Source: RH-AL1 sp965277355
Lineage (GTDB): Bacteria > Pseudomonadota > Alphaproteobacteria > Rhizobiales > Beijerinckiaceae
Direction of reading: 5' to 3'
Length of the DNA stretch: 64,000 nt
Assembly (NCBI GenBank): GCA_965277355.1
Contig: CBDICN010000002.1
Coordinates: 558,001-622,000, forward strand
Positions 42,773 through 51,372 of the stretch are shown piece by piece. Position 1 is the stretch's first letter; every line of letters begins with the position of its first letter. The position numbers and the translations under genes are program-made. The notes beneath the pieces are model-generated. The model was not told the DNA's origin and ran no database searches. It was given only the letters and a program-made list of their open reading frames with translations.

Positions 42773-43160
42773 TTCGGACGATGGACCGTGCTGTGAGATT
42801 CGGTCAAGCTTACCTCAAGGGCGGCGGTCGAGCGACCCGATCATCCCCGGCGGGACGTTCCGGATGGTGCTGATGGAAGCCATGCACCGGCCGTCATGGC
42901 GTCGACCGGATGAACGGTCCTACAACGTAGTTGCGGATCCATGCGACTCAGACATACCAGCGACGGCGATCGGGGCAAAGGCGGCGGTGCTGGCGGTTCA
43001 CGCGGACGATTGTCGGGGCCGTCATATGCGACGTTCGAGATATGCGACAGTCGAGCCGTCGCATCCTTCCGCACACGACCTCTGTCGAAAAGCGCCGGTC
43101 GCCCGTTCTCAAACGCGATCTTATATCGTACGCCCGCGCAACCGAGTGCCGGAGAAGGCG
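42773..43160. promoter_or_regulatory. divergent region between TPR gene and glgC, with tandem repeat
   Basis: About 390 bases. It holds a 16-bp tandem duplication at 43024-43039 and 43040-43055 (ATATGCGACGTTCGAG and ATATGCGACAGTCGAG, 14 of 16 identical), followed by an inverted GTCGCAT at about 43058. A TTATAT near 43121 could be a -10 element for glgC. A GGAGAAGG ribosome site precedes the glgC ATG. No gene seen. Confidence 0.5.
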
Positions 43161-44429
43161 ATGATGGAACCGACACGGGTGAGCGCTCCTCTGGCGCGCC
43201 ACGCGATGGCCTTCGTGCTCGCCGGTGGTCGTGGCAGTCGTCTCCTCGAGTTGACCGAGACACGCTCGAAGCCGGCGGTCTACTTCGGCGGCAAATCGCG
43301 GATCATCGACTTCGCCCTGTCGAATGCCCTCAACTCCGGCATCCGGCGCATCGGCGTCGCCACGCAGTACAAGGCGCATAGCCTCATCCGCCATCTTCAG
43401 CGCGGCTGGAACTTCTTCCGACCCGAGCGCAACGAGAGTTTCGACATTCTGCCGGCCAGCCAGCAGGTGTCGGAGAACCTGTGGTACGCGGGCACGGCCG
43501 ACGCGGTCTACCAGAACATCGAGATCATCCGCGCCTACGGGGCGCGCCACATCGTGCTGCTCGCCGGCGATCACGTCTACAAGCAGGACTATGAGCCGAT
43601 GCTGCAGCAGCACGTCGATCAGGGCGCCGACGTCACCGTCGGCTGCCTCGAAGTGCCGCGCCCGGAGGCGACCGGGTTCGGGGTCATGCATGTCGACGAG
43701 AAGGATCGCATCACCTCGTTCCTCGAGAAGCCGGCCGATCCGCCCGGCATCCCCGGCAATCCCGATCTCGCGCTCGCCAGCATGGGCATCTACGTCTTCG
43801 AATCGGAGTTCCTGTTCGACCAGCTGCGCCGCGACGCCGCCGACCCGGCGTCGAGCCGCGATTTCGGCAAGGACATCATCCCGCACATCGTGAAACACGG
43901 GAAGGCGGTCGCCCACCGCTTCCCGCGATCCTGCGTGCGCTCTTCGCCCGACGCGGAGAGCTACTGGCGCGACGCCGGCACCCTCGACTCCTACTGGGAG
44001 TCCAACCTCGACCTGTGCGACGTGGTCCCCGGGCTCGACCTCTACGATCGCGACTGGCCGATCTGGACCTACGGCGAGATCACCCCGCCCGCCAAGTTCG
44101 TCCACGACGACGGCGGCCGGCGCGGCCGCGCCACCAATTCGCTCGTCTCGGGCGGCTGCATCGTCTCCGGCACCGAGCTGTCGTGCTCGCTGCTCTTCAC
44201 CGGAGTCCACGTCCACTCCTACGGACACATCCACAGCGCGGTGATCCTGCCCTACGCGGAGATCGGGCGGGGGACCAAGATCAAGAACGTCATCATCGAT
44301 CGCGGCGTCCGCATCCCCGACGGGCTCGTCGTCGGCTACGACCCCGAGCACGACGCCGCCCGCTTCCGGCGCACCGACAAAGGCGTCTGCCTCATCACGC
44401 AGAAGATGATCGACCGGCTGACGAATTGA
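43161..44429 (+). CDS. glgC: glucose-1-phosphate adenylyltransferase (ADP-glucose synthase)
   Basis: 422 residues making ADP-glucose from ATP and glucose-1-phosphate, the committed step of glycogen synthesis. N-terminal AFVLAGGRGSRLLELTETRSKPAVYFGGKSRIIDFALSN (allosteric and ATP site), PASQQVSENLWYAGTADAVYQN, LAGDHVYKQDY, SFLEKPADPPGIPGNPDLALASMGIYVFE, YWRDAGTLDSYWESN, and the C-terminal left-handed helix with SGGCIVSGTELS. ATG 43161 has a strong Shine-Dalgarno sequence. Confidence 0.97.
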   Translation: MMEPTRVSAPLARHAMAFVLAGGRGSRLLELTETRSKPAVYFGGKSRIIDFALSNALNSGIRRIGVATQYKAHSLIRHLQRGWNFFRPERNESFDILPASQQVSENLWYAGTADAVYQNIEIIRAYGARHIVLLAGDHVYKQDYEPMLQQHVDQGADVTVGCLEVPRPEATGFGVMHVDEKDRITSFLEKPADPPGIPGNPDLALASMGIYVFESEFLFDQLRRDAADPASSRDFGKDIIPHIVKHGKAVAHRFPRSCVRSSPDAESYWRDAGTLDSYWESNLDLCDVVPGLDLYDRDWPIWTYGEITPPAKFVHDDGGRRGRATNSLVSGGCIVSGTELSCSLLFTGVHVHSYGHIHSAVILPYAEIGRGTKIKNVIIDRGVRIPDGLVVGYDPEHDAARFRRTDKGVCLITQKMIDRLTN

Positions 44430-44433
44430 GGTG

Positions 44434-44775
44434 CTACCGAAGCCGCTCCAGCTTCTCCAACAGATCTGGAAGCGCGGAATGAACGGTCGTCCAGACGATC
44501 TCCATGTCGACCTCGAAATAGCCGTGCGCGATGCGGTTCCGAAGGCCACGCATGGCGGCCCAGGGGATCGACGCGTTTCGAGCGACGAAGTCGGGATGGC
44601 GATCGATCATCCGCGCCGCGGTCTCGCCGATGATCATCAGGCTCATGACCACGGCCTGCTGCGTTCGTCGGTCGGCCAGGAAGGCGTCCTTGTCGAGGTC
44701 GACGACGAAAATCCTAGCCTCGAAAGCAGCGCTGCGCATCTGCTCTAGGTATGCGCTTGTCCTTGGCTCGCTCAC
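44434..44775 (-). CDS. hepT: HepT-like toxin (HEPN ribonuclease), DUF86
   Basis: 113 residues with the HEPN catalytic motif R-x4-H-x-Y as RNRIAHGY (Arg79, His84, Tyr86) in an all-helical fold, preceded by QQAVVMSLMIIGETAARM typical of HepT. It forms a toxin-antitoxin pair with the MntA nucleotidyltransferase encoded just upstream, which silences HepT by modifying the Tyr. The ATG overlaps the mntA stop by 4 bases. Sits 4 bases from the convergent glgC stop. Confidence 0.9.
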   Translation of the reverse strand: MSEPRTSAYLEQMRSAAFEARIFVVDLDKDAFLADRRTQQAVVMSLMIIGETAARMIDRHPDFVARNASIPWAAMRGLRNRIAHGYFEVDMEIVWTTVHSALPDLLEKLERLR

Positions 44776-45062
44776 ACGGGTTTAGCCTCGGCGAGGATGC
44801 GATCTCGGAGCGCCCTCGGCAGGTCGCCGGGGGTCAGGAGGTCGACGCGCACGCCGAGAACGGCCTCCAGTTCTTCCTGCAGTGCCCCGAGGTCGAACAA
44901 CGTCGCGCCCGGCAAGGCGTCGACGAGCATATCGAGATCACTCCCCTCCCGGTCGGCGCCGTCACGCGTTGAGCCGAAGATGCGGGGGTTCGCCGTGCGG
45001 AAGCGGGCCACCATCTCTCGCACGACTTGCCTGTTTGTATCGATGGCCGCCGAGGGCTTCAT
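44772..45062 (-). CDS. mntA: MntA-like minimal nucleotidyltransferase antitoxin
   Basis: 96 residues. The active-site motif G-S-x10-D-x-D fits exactly (Gly30, Ser31, Asp42, Asp44), followed by DLLTPGDLPRALRDRILAEA, the usual C-terminal helix. It AMPylates the partner HEPN toxin in characterised systems. First gene of the two-gene operon. Confidence 0.9.
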   Translation of the reverse strand: MKPSAAIDTNRQVVREMVARFRTANPRIFGSTRDGADREGSDLDMLVDALPGATLFDLGALQEELEAVLGVRVDLLTPGDLPRALRDRILAEAKPV

Positions 45063-45277
45063 CGCTCAGCTCCGGTATAACGTCTCATTGTCGGATCGCG
45101 GGCGCAATCCTAGACCGACACGGATGCCATTTCGGCGGTACTTTGGCCAGAGCCTGTTCGCGCGGCTAGCCGAGCCTTAGACAAAGTCTGATGGATGATG
45201 GCTGCTGATGCCCGCATGACGTTGCGTGATGAGTTGCTCTCGGGCGATTTATGGGACCAGGACATAGGGAAGCGGCC

Positions 45278-46024
45278 ATGCTTGAATTGCTCGCTGAACC
45301 CACCGCCATGATGCTCGCCGACCGCATTCGTCAACTCCGGCGGGAGAACGGCCTCACTCAAGAAGACCTTGCCGCGAAAGCCGGCCTCGGGGTCGCGACG
45401 ATCCAGCGTGTTGAGCGGGGTGATGCGCCCTCTGCCGCAACCATCGCATCGGTCGCAGCGGCGTTCGCTCTGGTGCCAGACGCATTGACCAGCCCCAGCA
45501 AGTCGAGCGCTGACAAGCCTGTTGCCGGATCGTACTTGCCGCTTTCCTCAATTAGATCGGGAAAACGCCTCGTCGAGCTTATGGCCAGCGCTTCGGCGAT
45601 CGACTTCGACTACATGGACATCGAAGACGAGGCTATCGCCAACCTCCTCGGCCGGTTCTATGACTTTTGTTGGCCAAATCACGATCGCCAGATTCCGGCA
45701 AACCCCAACGACCGCATTCGGCTCGACATGCAGGCTTCAAAGCTGGTCAAGGAGCTGGCCGCGCATCGGTTGACGGTCTCTGGCGATACCTATGATCGCA
45801 CAGGCCACGAAGTGGATGACGACGGCGGCGGAGGGATGGCGGTGTTGCTGGCGACCTGGGATGAGACCTGCATGGTCCTGCGTATAGGGACCGGCGGTGT
45901 AGTTGTTGATCGTGCAGATATTGAATCGCGTATGGGCAAATGGACAAACACGAGCGATCCACGGATTGTTCGCCCCGAACGTCCCGAACGGTTCAAGACG
46001 TTTACGGACGAGTGTCCCTTCTGA
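45278..46024 (+). CDS. XRE-family transcriptional regulator
   Basis: 248 residues from ATG 45278, with AGGGAAG ahead; ATG 45251 is the longer option. The XRE helix-turn-helix is at about residues 15-65 (RIRQLRRENGLTQEDLAAKAGLGVATIQRVERGD). The C-terminal 150 residues are less conserved, with acidic segments (DFDYMDIEDEAIANLLGRFYDF), and might be a ligand or oligomerisation domain. Composition is a little AT-richer than neighbours. It lies next to the toxin-antitoxin pair but in the opposite direction. Confidence 0.8.
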   Translation: MLELLAEPTAMMLADRIRQLRRENGLTQEDLAAKAGLGVATIQRVERGDAPSAATIASVAAAFALVPDALTSPSKSSADKPVAGSYLPLSSIRSGKRLVELMASASAIDFDYMDIEDEAIANLLGRFYDFCWPNHDRQIPANPNDRIRLDMQASKLVKELAAHRLTVSGDTYDRTGHEVDDDGGGGMAVLLATWDETCMVLRIGTGGVVVDRADIESRMGKWTNTSDPRIVRPERPERFKTFTDECPF

Positions 46025-46237
46025 TTCGGGCACCCGACAGGTCGCCAAGTTTCCCGAATAGCCGGCCAGCATCACTGTCCGATCCTCGCAGGCATTTGGG
46101 CGCCCTTCCAAACCTGTTCGGCGAGATCCGGACGAGGGCGTCGCCTACGACTGTCCGACGAGCGGGAGCCGCTCGATCCTCATCCATCGCGGCTTTGCCG
46201 CTACTCTTTCGCCCGTAGGCTCTACCTCGAGGCCTGT

Positions 46238-47482
46238 ATGTCCGCTCCCAAGAAAGTCGCTCTCCTTTCCAAGGAATATCCGCCGCACGTCTACGGGGGC
46301 GCCGGTGTGCATGTCGAGTATCTCGCCCGCGCGCTCGCCAAACACGTCGCCGTCGAGGTGCGCTGTTTCGGCGATCAGCACGCCGACGAGGGCGCGCTCA
46401 CCGTCCGCGGCTATCCGCAATGGGACGAGACGGCGCGCAATACGGATGCGCGCTTCGTCGGTGCGGTCGATGCCCTCGCGCGATCGCTGGCGATGGCCAA
46501 AGACCGGCTCGACGCCGACCTCGTCCATTGCCACACCTGGTACACCGACATGGGCGGTCTTCTGGCGGCCAAGCTGTGGGGCGTCCCCTACGTGCTGACC
46601 ATCCACTCGCTCGAGCCGCTGCGCCCGTGGAAGGTCGAGCAGCTCGGCAACGCCTACCATCTCTCGGCCTGGATGGAGCGCACCGCCATCGAGGCCGCCG
46701 ACGCCATCGTCGCGGTGTCTCGTGAGACCCGCGCGGACGTCCTTCGCCTGTTCGACGTCGCGCCGGAGCGCGTCCACGTCATTCACAACGGCATCGACCT
46801 CGACGAATACCGGGCCGTACCGGGCAGGGATGTGCTGGTGCGTCACGGCATCGATCCCGACAGGCCGTTCCTGCTTTTCGTCGGGCGCATCACGCGCCAG
46901 AAGGGGATCATCCATCTCGTCAACGCCATCCCCTCGATCGATCCAGAGCTCCAGGTCGTGCTCTGCGCCGGCGCGCCGGACACGCCGGAGATTGGCCGCG
47001 AGATGGAAGAGGGCGTGGCGCGCATGGCGGCCGCACGCCCTGGCGTGATCTGGATCCGCGAGATGCTGCCGCGTGCCGACACCATCCAGCTCTACACCCA
47101 TGCGGCGGTGTTCTGCTGCCCCTCCGTCTACGAGCCGTTCGGCATCATCAATCTCGAAGCGATGGCCTGCGGCACGGCAGTCGTCGCCTCGGCCGTTGGC
47201 GGCATTCCCGAGGTCGTCGTGCCAGAGAAGACCGGTCTGCTCGTCGACGTCGGGCCGCTCTCGGGCGGCTTCGAACCGCTTGATCCGGCGCGCTTTTCCG
47301 CGGCGCTCGCGGCGGCGATCAACCGACTGACGCGCGATCCCGCCTTGCGGGCGCGCTTCGGCGCGGCGGGACGCGCCCGGGTGGAGGCGTGTTTCAGTTG
47401 GGACGCCATCGCGGCCACGACCTTGAGACTGTATCGGGAGGTCAAGGCGGGGGCGGCCGACCCAAGGATCGCCGTGCTTTAG
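46238..47482 (+). CDS. glgA: glycogen synthase, actinobacterial-type GT4 (GlgA/GlgM-like)
   Basis: 414 residues. LLSKEYPPHVYGGAGVHVEYLARAL at the N-terminus, HCHTWYTDMGGLLA, LTIHSLEPLRPWKVEQLG, VHVIHNGIDLDEY, LLFVGRITRQKGIIHLVNAI, and CPSVYEPFGIINLEAMACGTAVVASAVGGIPEVV (GT4 ExxxxxE). This is the TIGR02149-like family first described in Corynebacterium/Mycobacterium, where it uses ADP-glucose to make glycogen or maltose-1-phosphate, not the GT5 enzyme of E. coli. With glgC upstream, ADP-glucose is the likely donor. Confidence 0.9.
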   Translation: MSAPKKVALLSKEYPPHVYGGAGVHVEYLARALAKHVAVEVRCFGDQHADEGALTVRGYPQWDETARNTDARFVGAVDALARSLAMAKDRLDADLVHCHTWYTDMGGLLAAKLWGVPYVLTIHSLEPLRPWKVEQLGNAYHLSAWMERTAIEAADAIVAVSRETRADVLRLFDVAPERVHVIHNGIDLDEYRAVPGRDVLVRHGIDPDRPFLLFVGRITRQKGIIHLVNAIPSIDPELQVVLCAGAPDTPEIGREMEEGVARMAAARPGVIWIREMLPRADTIQLYTHAAVFCCPSVYEPFGIINLEAMACGTAVVASAVGGIPEVVVPEKTGLLVDVGPLSGGFEPLDPARFSAALAAAINRLTRDPALRARFGAAGRARVEACFSWDAIAATTLRLYREVKAGAADPRIAVL

Positions 47483-47896
47483 CAGTCGTACCCCGCCCGG
47501 CGTAAGACGAAGGTCGCGCAAGACGGCGTTTGTTGTCCGGCGCTCCGCTTTCGAGGCGGCGCCTTCGTCCGCAGTCCCGCCTTCATCTGCAGTCCTAAGA
47601 GCGGCACGCGCTTTCGAAGATGCCAGCTGCCGCCTCGTTCGTTTTGCCTCGAAATGAAACAACGTCTGGGGCTCCGACCAGTCGTCGACCGGCAAAAGCC
47701 CCGTGCAATCATCGCTTTGACTTTCTACAAACCCGTCAAGGTGCCGCCGTCTTTATTTTAATGTCATGAAATGGCAGACTTAGCTTGTTGGCGCACGCGA
47801 CAAAATTGCTACGCGCCGAGGCTTTGTTGTGGCGCTTTGAGGGACGATGCAGTGCATGCCCGGCTTTGCTCTAGGCGGCACCTTGCTGGAGCCTTA
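47483..47896. other. region upstream of the type II secretion operon
   Basis: About 410 bases. The first half is GC-rich with only shadow-type ORFs. Around 47715-47770 it becomes AT-richer (TTGACT at 47717, TTTATTTTAATG at 47752-47763), the best place for the gsp promoter, though no well-spaced box pair is evident. The gspD ribosome site GGAG lies at about 47887. No repeat or RNA gene seen. Confidence 0.35.
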
Positions 47897-50668
47897 ATGA
47901 AGATCGATAGCTGCCGCGAGGCGGCCCGAAGACGCCGTGGCGACGGGGGAAGGATGGCACCTTCGGTGCGAAACCAACTGATCATTGCGCTCGCGGGGAC
48001 CTTGCTGCTCATCGGCTGCGTCGCCGATGCGGCCTCGCCGGTGATCTCGCCGGCGATTGCGGAGGCACCCAGACCGCGTGCCCTGCTGGTCGCGGACTCG
48101 TCGGACGCGGTGTCGCCGGCCGTGGTGGCGCAGGCGCCGGTCATCGCGGCGCCTCCCGCCGTGATCGAGCAGCCCGTGGTCGTCGCTCCGGTCGTCGTCG
48201 CCCGGCCGGTCATCGTCCTGCCGCCCGACACGCGCATGCCGGTCACCGTCGACTACCTCTATCACCGCCGCATCCTGCACCCGCCGGTCCGGCACCGGCA
48301 GGGCAAGGTGAACCCCGTGCCGAGGGGTCCGGGTCGCGAGCGCGATTTCGGTCCGCAATCGCGCGTCGTGCCTCTCGCGCCGCTTCCGAACCTGCTCGCG
48401 GAGTTGAAGGCGTTCCGGTCCCGTGCACCGGTCCGCGCTGGAGCCTTCCTCGCCTTCGCCAAGCACAAGCGCGGGGTCGCGGAGACCGCGAAGACCGAAA
48501 CGCTCGGTGATCCCGGCGACGGCGGCCAGGAGCCGGCCTTGCCCCCGGCGCGCGGCGTCCAGGATCAGGATGGCGGCTATCGGCTGAACTTCGAGGACGC
48601 CGACGTCAAGGACGTCCTCCACGCCGTGCTCGGCAACGTGCTGGGCCTCACCTACACGCTGGCGCCGAACGTCACCGGCCGGATCACGGTCTCCTCGGCC
48701 ACGCCGCAGAACCGCTCGGAGCTGCTCTCGACGCTCGAGACGGTCTTGCAGATGCAAGGCCTCTCGCTGACCAAGGTCGGATCGACCTATCGGATCGCGC
48801 CGACGGCCCTCGGCGGCGGCTCGATCGACGAGGACGGCCGCTCGCCGGGCTTCGGCATCACGGTCGTCCCGCTGGAGTATTCGTCCGTAAATACGGTCAG
48901 CAAGCTGCTCAATGGCTTCGTAACCGATGCCGACGGCGTGCGCGTCGACACGTCTCGTAACGCGATTATCGTTCGCGGCCCGGGTCCGCGCCGCGAGGAG
49001 ATCGTGAGGGCGATCAAGGCGATGGATGCCGACTGGATGCGACAGCAGTCGGTCAGCGTCATCGAACTCAAACGGTCGCGGCCCGAGGAAGTGATCGGCG
49101 AGCTCAACCGCATCTTCGACAACGATCAGGGTGGCGGCGGAGGCGGCTTGGGTCTCGGAGCAAACCAGCCCGGCGGAGGCTCAGGCGGCTTAAGTCTCGG
49201 AGCGAACCAGCCCGGCGGCAACGCGGGCGCCGGGGCCGGAGGCGGCGCGATCCAGTTCAAGGCCGTCAAGCGGCTGCGCTCGATCATGGTGATCTCGAAG
49301 AATCCCGCGCTGGTGAGACGGGCCGCGCAGTGGATCCGCCGACTCGATCATCAGGACACGTCGGCGACGGATTCCGTCTTCATCTACCGTCCGCGCTACC
49401 GCGATGCGCGCGAGCTGTCGCGACTCGTCAAGAACCTGTTCGGCGGCGGCGGCGGCGACTCCGCCGGAACCGGCAGCGGGGTCGCCTTCCAGCAAGCGAA
49501 CGGTCAAGGCGCCGGCCTCGGCCAAAGCGGCGGCCAGGGCGGCGGCATCGGTCAGGCGCCGGGCACCGGCGGAATCGGCAGCTCCACCGCCTCTTATGCC
49601 GGCGGCCTGCAGAGCGGCGGCGGCTTCAACGGCGGGCTGGGGGGCACGCTCGGCGGCAACGCGGGAAGCGGTCTCGGCGGCAGCTCGGCCGGGGGCGGGC
49701 TGCAGGGTAGTCTCGCCGAACCGATCGAGGCGGGTCAGGGCGGCGGCAATGGCGACAACAAGCTCAAGTTGTCAGCGGACTCCAGCAACAACACGATCGT
49801 CGCCTACACCGACGGCGAGACCTACGCGAAGGTACAATCCGTGCTGCGCAGCCTCGACGTTGCGCCGCTGCAGGTGGCCATCAGCGTCATCGTCGCGGAA
49901 GTCCAGCTCAACGACGAGCTCAAATACGGCGTCCAGTTCTATCTCAACAGCAAGCAGGGCTCGATCGGCCTCAGCCAGGTGCTCTCCTCGGCGGCCGGCG
50001 CCGCGGCGACAGCCGTCGCTCCGCAGGCGGCAGGCTTCAACTTCCTGGTCGGCGGATCGTCGAGCCCGAACCTCGTGCTCAACGCGCTCGACCAGGTCTC
50101 GAAGGTCCATATTCTTTCGACCCCGTCCGTCGTCGTCATGGAAAACAAGCCGGCGACCTTCGAGGTCGGCAATCAGGTGCCCATCATCACCCAGCAGGCG
50201 ACCAGTACCCTCGTTGCGGGCGCTCCCACCCTGAACCAGGTGACCTATCTCGACACCGGCATCATCCTGAAGATCGTCCCGCGCGTCGGCCAGCACGGCG
50301 ATGTGGCGATGTCGCTCGACCAGGTCATCTCCAGCGTCGTGCCCGACCCGAGCGGCGCACAGTCGCTCACGCCGACGATCTCCAAGCGCCGGATCGCCAG
50401 CGACATCTCGGTGCGAAGCGGCCAGGCCGTCCTGCTCGCCGGCCTCATCAACGACACGCGCCAGCAGAACAAAGGCCAGATCCCCTTCATCGGCGAAGGC
50501 CTCGGTGACATCTTCGGCAACAAGGACAACGTGTTCAACCGCTCGGAACTCGTCGTGTTCATCCGCCCGGTCATCATCCGCGGCGGCCAGGATGCGCAAT
50601 CGGTCACGGAGGAATTCAAGAGCCACCTGAAGGCGATGGACCTGCACACGCCAGAGGTCACCAAATGA
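47897..50668 (+). CDS. gspD: type II secretion secretin GspD, lipoprotein-type
   Basis: 923 residues from ATG 47897 (GGAG six bases ahead; ATG 47954 is a shorter option). A basic N-region precedes a lipobox LLLIGC, so the protein is probably lipidated. Then a Pro/Val-rich linker, N0 (YRLNFEDADVKDVLHAVLGNVLGLTYTL), N1-N3 modules split by two Gly-rich inserts (about 412-455 and 520-610), and the secretin core (VAISVIVAEVQLNDELKYGVQF, VHILSTPSVVVMENKPATFEVGNQVPI, GQIPFIGEGLGDIFG). Forms the outer-membrane channel. First gene of the operon. Confidence 0.93.
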   Translation: MKIDSCREAARRRRGDGGRMAPSVRNQLIIALAGTLLLIGCVADAASPVISPAIAEAPRPRALLVADSSDAVSPAVVAQAPVIAAPPAVIEQPVVVAPVVVARPVIVLPPDTRMPVTVDYLYHRRILHPPVRHRQGKVNPVPRGPGRERDFGPQSRVVPLAPLPNLLAELKAFRSRAPVRAGAFLAFAKHKRGVAETAKTETLGDPGDGGQEPALPPARGVQDQDGGYRLNFEDADVKDVLHAVLGNVLGLTYTLAPNVTGRITVSSATPQNRSELLSTLETVLQMQGLSLTKVGSTYRIAPTALGGGSIDEDGRSPGFGITVVPLEYSSVNTVSKLLNGFVTDADGVRVDTSRNAIIVRGPGPRREEIVRAIKAMDADWMRQQSVSVIELKRSRPEEVIGELNRIFDNDQGGGGGGLGLGANQPGGGSGGLSLGANQPGGNAGAGAGGGAIQFKAVKRLRSIMVISKNPALVRRAAQWIRRLDHQDTSATDSVFIYRPRYRDARELSRLVKNLFGGGGGDSAGTGSGVAFQQANGQGAGLGQSGGQGGGIGQAPGTGGIGSSTASYAGGLQSGGGFNGGLGGTLGGNAGSGLGGSSAGGGLQGSLAEPIEAGQGGGNGDNKLKLSADSSNNTIVAYTDGETYAKVQSVLRSLDVAPLQVAISVIVAEVQLNDELKYGVQFYLNSKQGSIGLSQVLSSAAGAAATAVAPQAAGFNFLVGGSSSPNLVLNALDQVSKVHILSTPSVVVMENKPATFEVGNQVPIITQQATSTLVAGAPTLNQVTYLDTGIILKIVPRVGQHGDVAMSLDQVISSVVPDPSGAQSLTPTISKRRIASDISVRSGQAVLLAGLINDTRQQNKGQIPFIGEGLGDIFGNKDNVFNRSELVVFIRPVIIRGGQDAQSVTEEFKSHLKAMDLHTPEVTK
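49142..49225 (+). repeat. two tandem 42-bp repeats inside gspD
   Basis: Units at 49142-49183 and 49184-49225 encode G-G-L-[GS]-L-G-A-N-Q-P-G-G repeats, part of the Gly-rich insert between secretin N-domains. Such repeats can expand or contract in frame. Confidence 0.75.
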
Positions 50669-51327
50669 GTTTCGAGACGGCCGACGCGCGGCGCTCTGCC
50701 TTGCGAGGCCCCGCGCTGTCGCGCATCGGCGGCTGGCTCGCGGCGGCGGCGGGGTTCGCGACGGCGGTCCTCATCCTGCGGGCACCGCCGGCCGCGCCCG
50801 CGCCGACGATCATGGTCGCCATCGCGACCGGCGTCCTCGTCGCGTGGATCGCATGGCAGGATTCGAGGACCTTCACCATCCCCGACTCCGCCGTGCTGGC
50901 GCTCGCGAGCATCGCCGCCGCATGGCGCTGGTCGGAATGGCGCTGGTCGGGCGTCGCGCAGCTCGGCGACGCGTCGCTTTCGTCCGCGCTCGCCATCGGC
51001 CTCGATGCCGCGCTCCCCGGCGCCGTCTTGCTTGCCTTCCGTGAAATCTACTTCCGCCGCAAAGGCCGTGACGGGATCGGCTTCGGCGACGTCAAGCTCG
51101 CGGCGGCAGGCGGAGTGCTCGTCGGGGCGGTCGGCTTCTCCTGGGCGCTGTTCGCGGCAAGTCTCGGCGGTCTCCTGTTCGTCGGCGCGACCCGCCTTTC
51201 GCCCAAATCACATGCGAAGTCTTTCGTCGGCTCCGACAAGCTTGCCTTCGGCGCGATTCTCGCGCCCGCCATCTGGGTCGTATGGATCGTCCAGCAGATG
51301 GCGCTGGTGTCGCCTGCCCTGGGATGA
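50665..51327 (+). CDS. gspO: prepilin peptidase, A24 family (GspO)
   Basis: 220-residue membrane aspartic protease that cuts the pseudopilin leaders encoded downstream. About six to seven TM segments. The two catalytic Asp motifs are seen: WQDSRTFTIPD and GIGFGDVKLAAAGG. It lacks the N-terminal Cys-rich methylase domain of full PilD and so is the short form. The start overlaps the gspD stop by 4 bases. Confidence 0.9.
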   Translation: MSFETADARRSALRGPALSRIGGWLAAAAGFATAVLILRAPPAAPAPTIMVAIATGVLVAWIAWQDSRTFTIPDSAVLALASIAAAWRWSEWRWSGVAQLGDASLSSALAIGLDAALPGAVLLAFREIYFRRKGRDGIGFGDVKLAAAGGVLVGAVGFSWALFAASLGGLLFVGATRLSPKSHAKSFVGSDKLAFGAILAPAIWVVWIVQQMALVSPALG

Positions 51328-51372
51328 GGCGGGTCTAGAGGGGCCTGGGCGAGAAGCCGAGGATCGCGAACG

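Noticed and set aside
47479..47712. 77-codon minus-strand frame behind glgA
   Set aside because: Arg/Ser/Cys-rich, overlaps the glgA stop, no start signal.
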